Source of the DNA: Bacillaceae bacterium IKA-2
GTDB lineage: Bacteria > Bacillota > Bacilli > Bacillales > Anaerobacillaceae
DNA length: 64,000 nt
Assembly (NCBI GenBank): GCA_031761875.1
Contig: CP134492.1
Span: 1,860,001 to 1,924,000, forward strand
Direction of reading: 5' to 3'
Shown piece after piece: positions 62,170-64,000 of the stretch (its first letter is position 1; every line of letters begins with the position of its first letter). The translations under genes and the position numbers were made by a program. A model generated the notes under the pieces. The model worked only from the letters and a program-made list of their open reading frames with translations, did no database searches and had not been told where the DNA came from.

Positions 62170-62424
62170 ATGGATAAAGCAGTTGTAGACAGGATTGTTG
62201 ACGAAAAGCTTGTCGTATTGCTAGTGGGAGATCAAGAAATTGAGAAGGTAATTGCTTTGGAAAAATTACCTGCTGGAGTAATGGAAGGAACATGGATAAA
62301 AGTCGAATTCAATGGTAATGACTTAATTGCTATTGAAGTAGATGAAGAAAAAACTAGTGAAACGAAGGAACGCGTTAGAAGCAAAATGGACTTGTTACGC
62401 GAGCGCTCTAAAAGAAAAAAGTAG
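62170..62424 (+). CDS. DUF3006 protein
   Basis: ATG 62170 follows AAGGGGGGATAG and gives 84 residues beginning MDKAVVDRIVDEKLVVLLVG, the typical DUF3006 beta-barrel start, with a charged helix at the end. Genes of this family regularly stand beside ComEC-like metallo-beta-lactamase genes, as here (38 bases after the stop of the upstream gene), so it is probably a partner or regulator; the function is unknown. Confidence 0.82.
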   Translation: MDKAVVDRIVDEKLVVLLVGDQEIEKVIALEKLPAGVMEGTWIKVEFNGNDLIAIEVDEEKTSETKERVRSKMDLLRERSKRKK

Positions 62425-62608
62425 TAAACAATTTATACAAGAAATATGCTGGTCTTTTGATTTACACATTAGAGTAATAAAAAAAGTTAGCCCATTGAGA
62501 TTATAAATAATCAGAACAGAAATATATTGTATTACTACATTATTCCATATTTATGTTATACTAGATTTCGACAATATATTAATGTTAAAAGAGAGAAGGA
62601 ACTTATAC

Positions 62609-63775
62609 ATGACAATTAAATATTATAAATCGGTTTTACTTATTTTGATTTTCTCGCTTATGTTTTCCGCTTCAACCGTTGGTGCAGAAGGCATGGCACC
62701 TTCGCCTGATCTTGGAAAAGCAAGTAAGTATGGTATTTTAGGTAAGACCACGACCGTTACTGAAGAAACCATTGTAAATGGAAGTCTTGGAAGCGGAGGC
62801 GCAACAGGGACTGCGACTGTTTCAGGTGACACAGATATAGCTGATGGTGATTATCCAGCAGCGATTGACGATTTAGGTTCAGCCATTGTCACTGCAGATG
62901 CACTAGAAGCTGATTCTAATGCAGACGCAAATCTTGGAGGTGAAACGCTAACACCAGGCATATACGTATTTACTGATGCTATTACAATAGGGTCTGATGT
63001 AATACTTGATGGTGACGGGGTTTACATATTCCAAACTAGTGGAGAACTTAAAACTGCTGCAAACACGGAAATTATATTATCCGGTGGCGCTCAAGCCTGT
63101 AATATTTTTTGGATAGCCGAAGAAGCAACTATTGGAGCAAACAGCACCTTTGAAGGAACACTAATGAGTAGGTCAGCTATCACAGTTGGCGCTAACTCGG
63201 TAACTAACGGCAGAATTTTAGCACAGACAGCAGTTACTGCTGATGCTGACAATACAACAATTAACGTTCCAACAGAATGTACTGAACCAGAATCAACAGA
63301 AGAAACAGAAGAAACAACAGAAGAAACAACAGAAGAAACAACAGAAGAAACAACAACTGCTCCAGCACCAACAGTAGATTGTGAAACTACTGTTACTACA
63401 AAGATTGATTCCGATGGCAACATGATCATTCATGCGGTGTTACCGAATGATCAAAAAGCAACAGGTACTTGGAATTTTAATCTTGGTGGTAAAATGTACA
63501 CAGTAACAGGTAATGAAGAGATAACTTATACGGCAGAAAATCCACCTGTCGGAACTTATGAAGTAGGCGTACAATTTATTTCAGATGATAATGGAGAGAC
63601 AATCGATCTAGAAGTATGCGCACCAGTGTCTGTAGCTACCATTACTGGCGGTGAACTTCCAGATACGGCAACACCGTGGTATAATTTACTCTTTATTGGA
63701 GCTATTTCTTCGATATTAGGTATAGTAGCACTAATGGGTGCAACAGTCTGGAACAGAAAAAAGCTTAATGCGTAA
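62609..63775 (+). CDS. DUF3494 (ice-binding-like) surface protein with LPDTA sorting signal
   Basis: ATG 62609 follows AGAAGGA at 8-base spacing and gives 388 residues; the ATG at 62582 lies before that site. A signal peptide (ILIFSLMFSASTVGA) is followed by a DUF3494 beta-helix (YGILGKTTTVTEETIVNGSL, LTPGIYVFTDAITIGSDVIL, IFWIAEEATIGANSTFEGTL, SRSAITVGANSVTNGRIL), a Thr/Glu repeat linker, a beta-domain with two Cys, and a C-terminal LPDTA motif, hydrophobic helix and RKKLNA tail. The motif predicts covalent attachment by a sortase accepting LPxTA. DUF3494 proteins include ice-binding and adhesive proteins. The final codons overlap the next gene. Confidence 0.85.
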   Translation: MTIKYYKSVLLILIFSLMFSASTVGAEGMAPSPDLGKASKYGILGKTTTVTEETIVNGSLGSGGATGTATVSGDTDIADGDYPAAIDDLGSAIVTADALEADSNADANLGGETLTPGIYVFTDAITIGSDVILDGDGVYIFQTSGELKTAANTEIILSGGAQACNIFWIAEEATIGANSTFEGTLMSRSAITVGANSVTNGRILAQTAVTADADNTTINVPTECTEPESTEETEETTEETTEETTEETTTAPAPTVDCETTVTTKIDSDGNMIIHAVLPNDQKATGTWNFNLGGKMYTVTGNEEITYTAENPPVGTYEVGVQFISDDNGETIDLEVCAPVSVATITGGELPDTATPWYNLLFIGAISSILGIVALMGATVWNRKKLNA

Positions 63776-64000
63776 AAAGAGATCATCTTCAAATAAGATT
63801 AAAGTTGCTAAAATACTGTCCCTAGGATTTTTAATCCTGGGGATTAGTTCTATCATTTGGGCATTGGTTCAGATTTACGGACATTCAGGAGAGGGTGTTT
63901 CTATATCAGAAATAGAAAGCAGCCCGCCATTATCTGCACCGATAATAGAAGAAGAGTACGAAGAAGTCGAAAGTCCCGCTCTTCCCCTTAGCACTCCAGA
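63768..64000 (+). CDS. N-terminal part of a probable class D sortase (cut by window end)
   Basis: ATG 63768 overlaps the end of the LPDTA protein gene by 8 bases. The 77 visible codons give a basic N-terminus (MRKKRSSSNKIKVAKILSLG), one membrane helix (FLILGISSIIWALVQIYG) and a Pro/Glu-rich linker (EEEYEEVESPALPLSTP). This is the usual N-terminal layout of class D sortases, and the overlap with a substrate gene carrying LPDTA supports it, but the catalytic region lies outside the window, so the identity is inferred. Confidence 0.6.
   Translation, partial: MRKKRSSSNKIKVAKILSLGFLILGISSIIWALVQIYGHSGEGVSISEIESSPPLSAPIIEEEYEEVESPALPLSTP

Noticed and set aside
63290-63360. ACAGAAGAAACA tandem repeats as a separate element
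   Set aside because: They encode the Thr/Glu stalk of the DUF3494 protein; normal for wall-anchored proteins.

Overview
The window is from a low-GC Gram-positive, almost certainly a spore-forming member of the Bacillaceae. Evidence: Bacillus-type ribosome binding sites (GGAGG, TTG/GTG starts), a sinI-sinR pair, a LysM-Gmad2 spore/envelope protein, a SAM-I (S-box) riboswitch, a metQNI transporter, ECF sigma/anti-sigma genes and a group IIC intron very like the one known from Oceanobacillus iheyensis. A probable HesB-like selenoprotein hints at a relative with anaerobic capacity. Genus assignment is inference only. All calls were made by reading the sequence; no database search was run.

Layout. 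1-4.6 kb: a partial unknown gene, an amidohydrolase, decayed gene ends (one MoaD/ThiS-like), and a group IIC intron sitting directly behind an intrinsic terminator. 4.6-13.4 kb: a sucrose locus with a divergent LacI-type regulator, ABC sugar-binding lipoprotein, two permeases, sucrose phosphorylase, GH32 sucrase and fructokinase; no ATPase is encoded. A 127-129 bp direct repeat (terminator plus the 3' end of a dead gene) brackets this locus. 14-24 kb: an orphan Dpp-type permease pair, a quinone reductase-like MDR protein, LysM-Gmad2 protein, polysaccharide deacetylase, BmrA-like ABC exporter, the HesB-like selenoprotein candidate with an in-frame TGA and SECIS-like hairpin, and an aldo/keto reductase. 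24-29 kb: methionine salvage and uptake (mtnU, mtnE, metQNI) with a SAM-I riboswitch that has no sense-strand gene behind it. 29-33.3 kb: nucleoside salvage (pdp-deoC-punA), then sinI-sinR.

33.7-42 kb is a nested insertion: a GGDEF-EAL gene is split by an IS21-family element (4-bp target duplication AATA), and the istA gene of that IS is split by a trio of tyrosine recombinases (a RIT element of 3.5 kb). Removing both insertions restores both reading frames exactly. 42-46 kb holds a duplicated module of small single-TM acidic proteins with shared terminator/leader sequences, an Lmo0937-type mini membrane protein, a YgjP-like metallopeptidase and a small Cys protein. 46-54.5 kb: a two-component system, a proline iminopeptidase-like hydrolase, RocB-like M20 peptidase, HD-GYP phosphodiesterase and a DUF4349 lipoprotein.

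54.5-56.4 kb: an IS110-family element inserted in the palindromic head of a dispersed repeat found three times in the window. Its right-end non-coding region contains a candidate bridge RNA whose two putative target guides match the two halves of that repeat around a CT core. 56.6-64 kb: an ECF-type sigma/anti-sigma operon with two membrane proteins (apparent ATT start on sigma), a methyltransferase, a ComEC-like MBL/HhH lipoprotein with its DUF3006 partner, and a DUF3494 (ice-binding-like) protein with an LPDTA sorting signal overlapping the start of a probable sortase cut by the window end.
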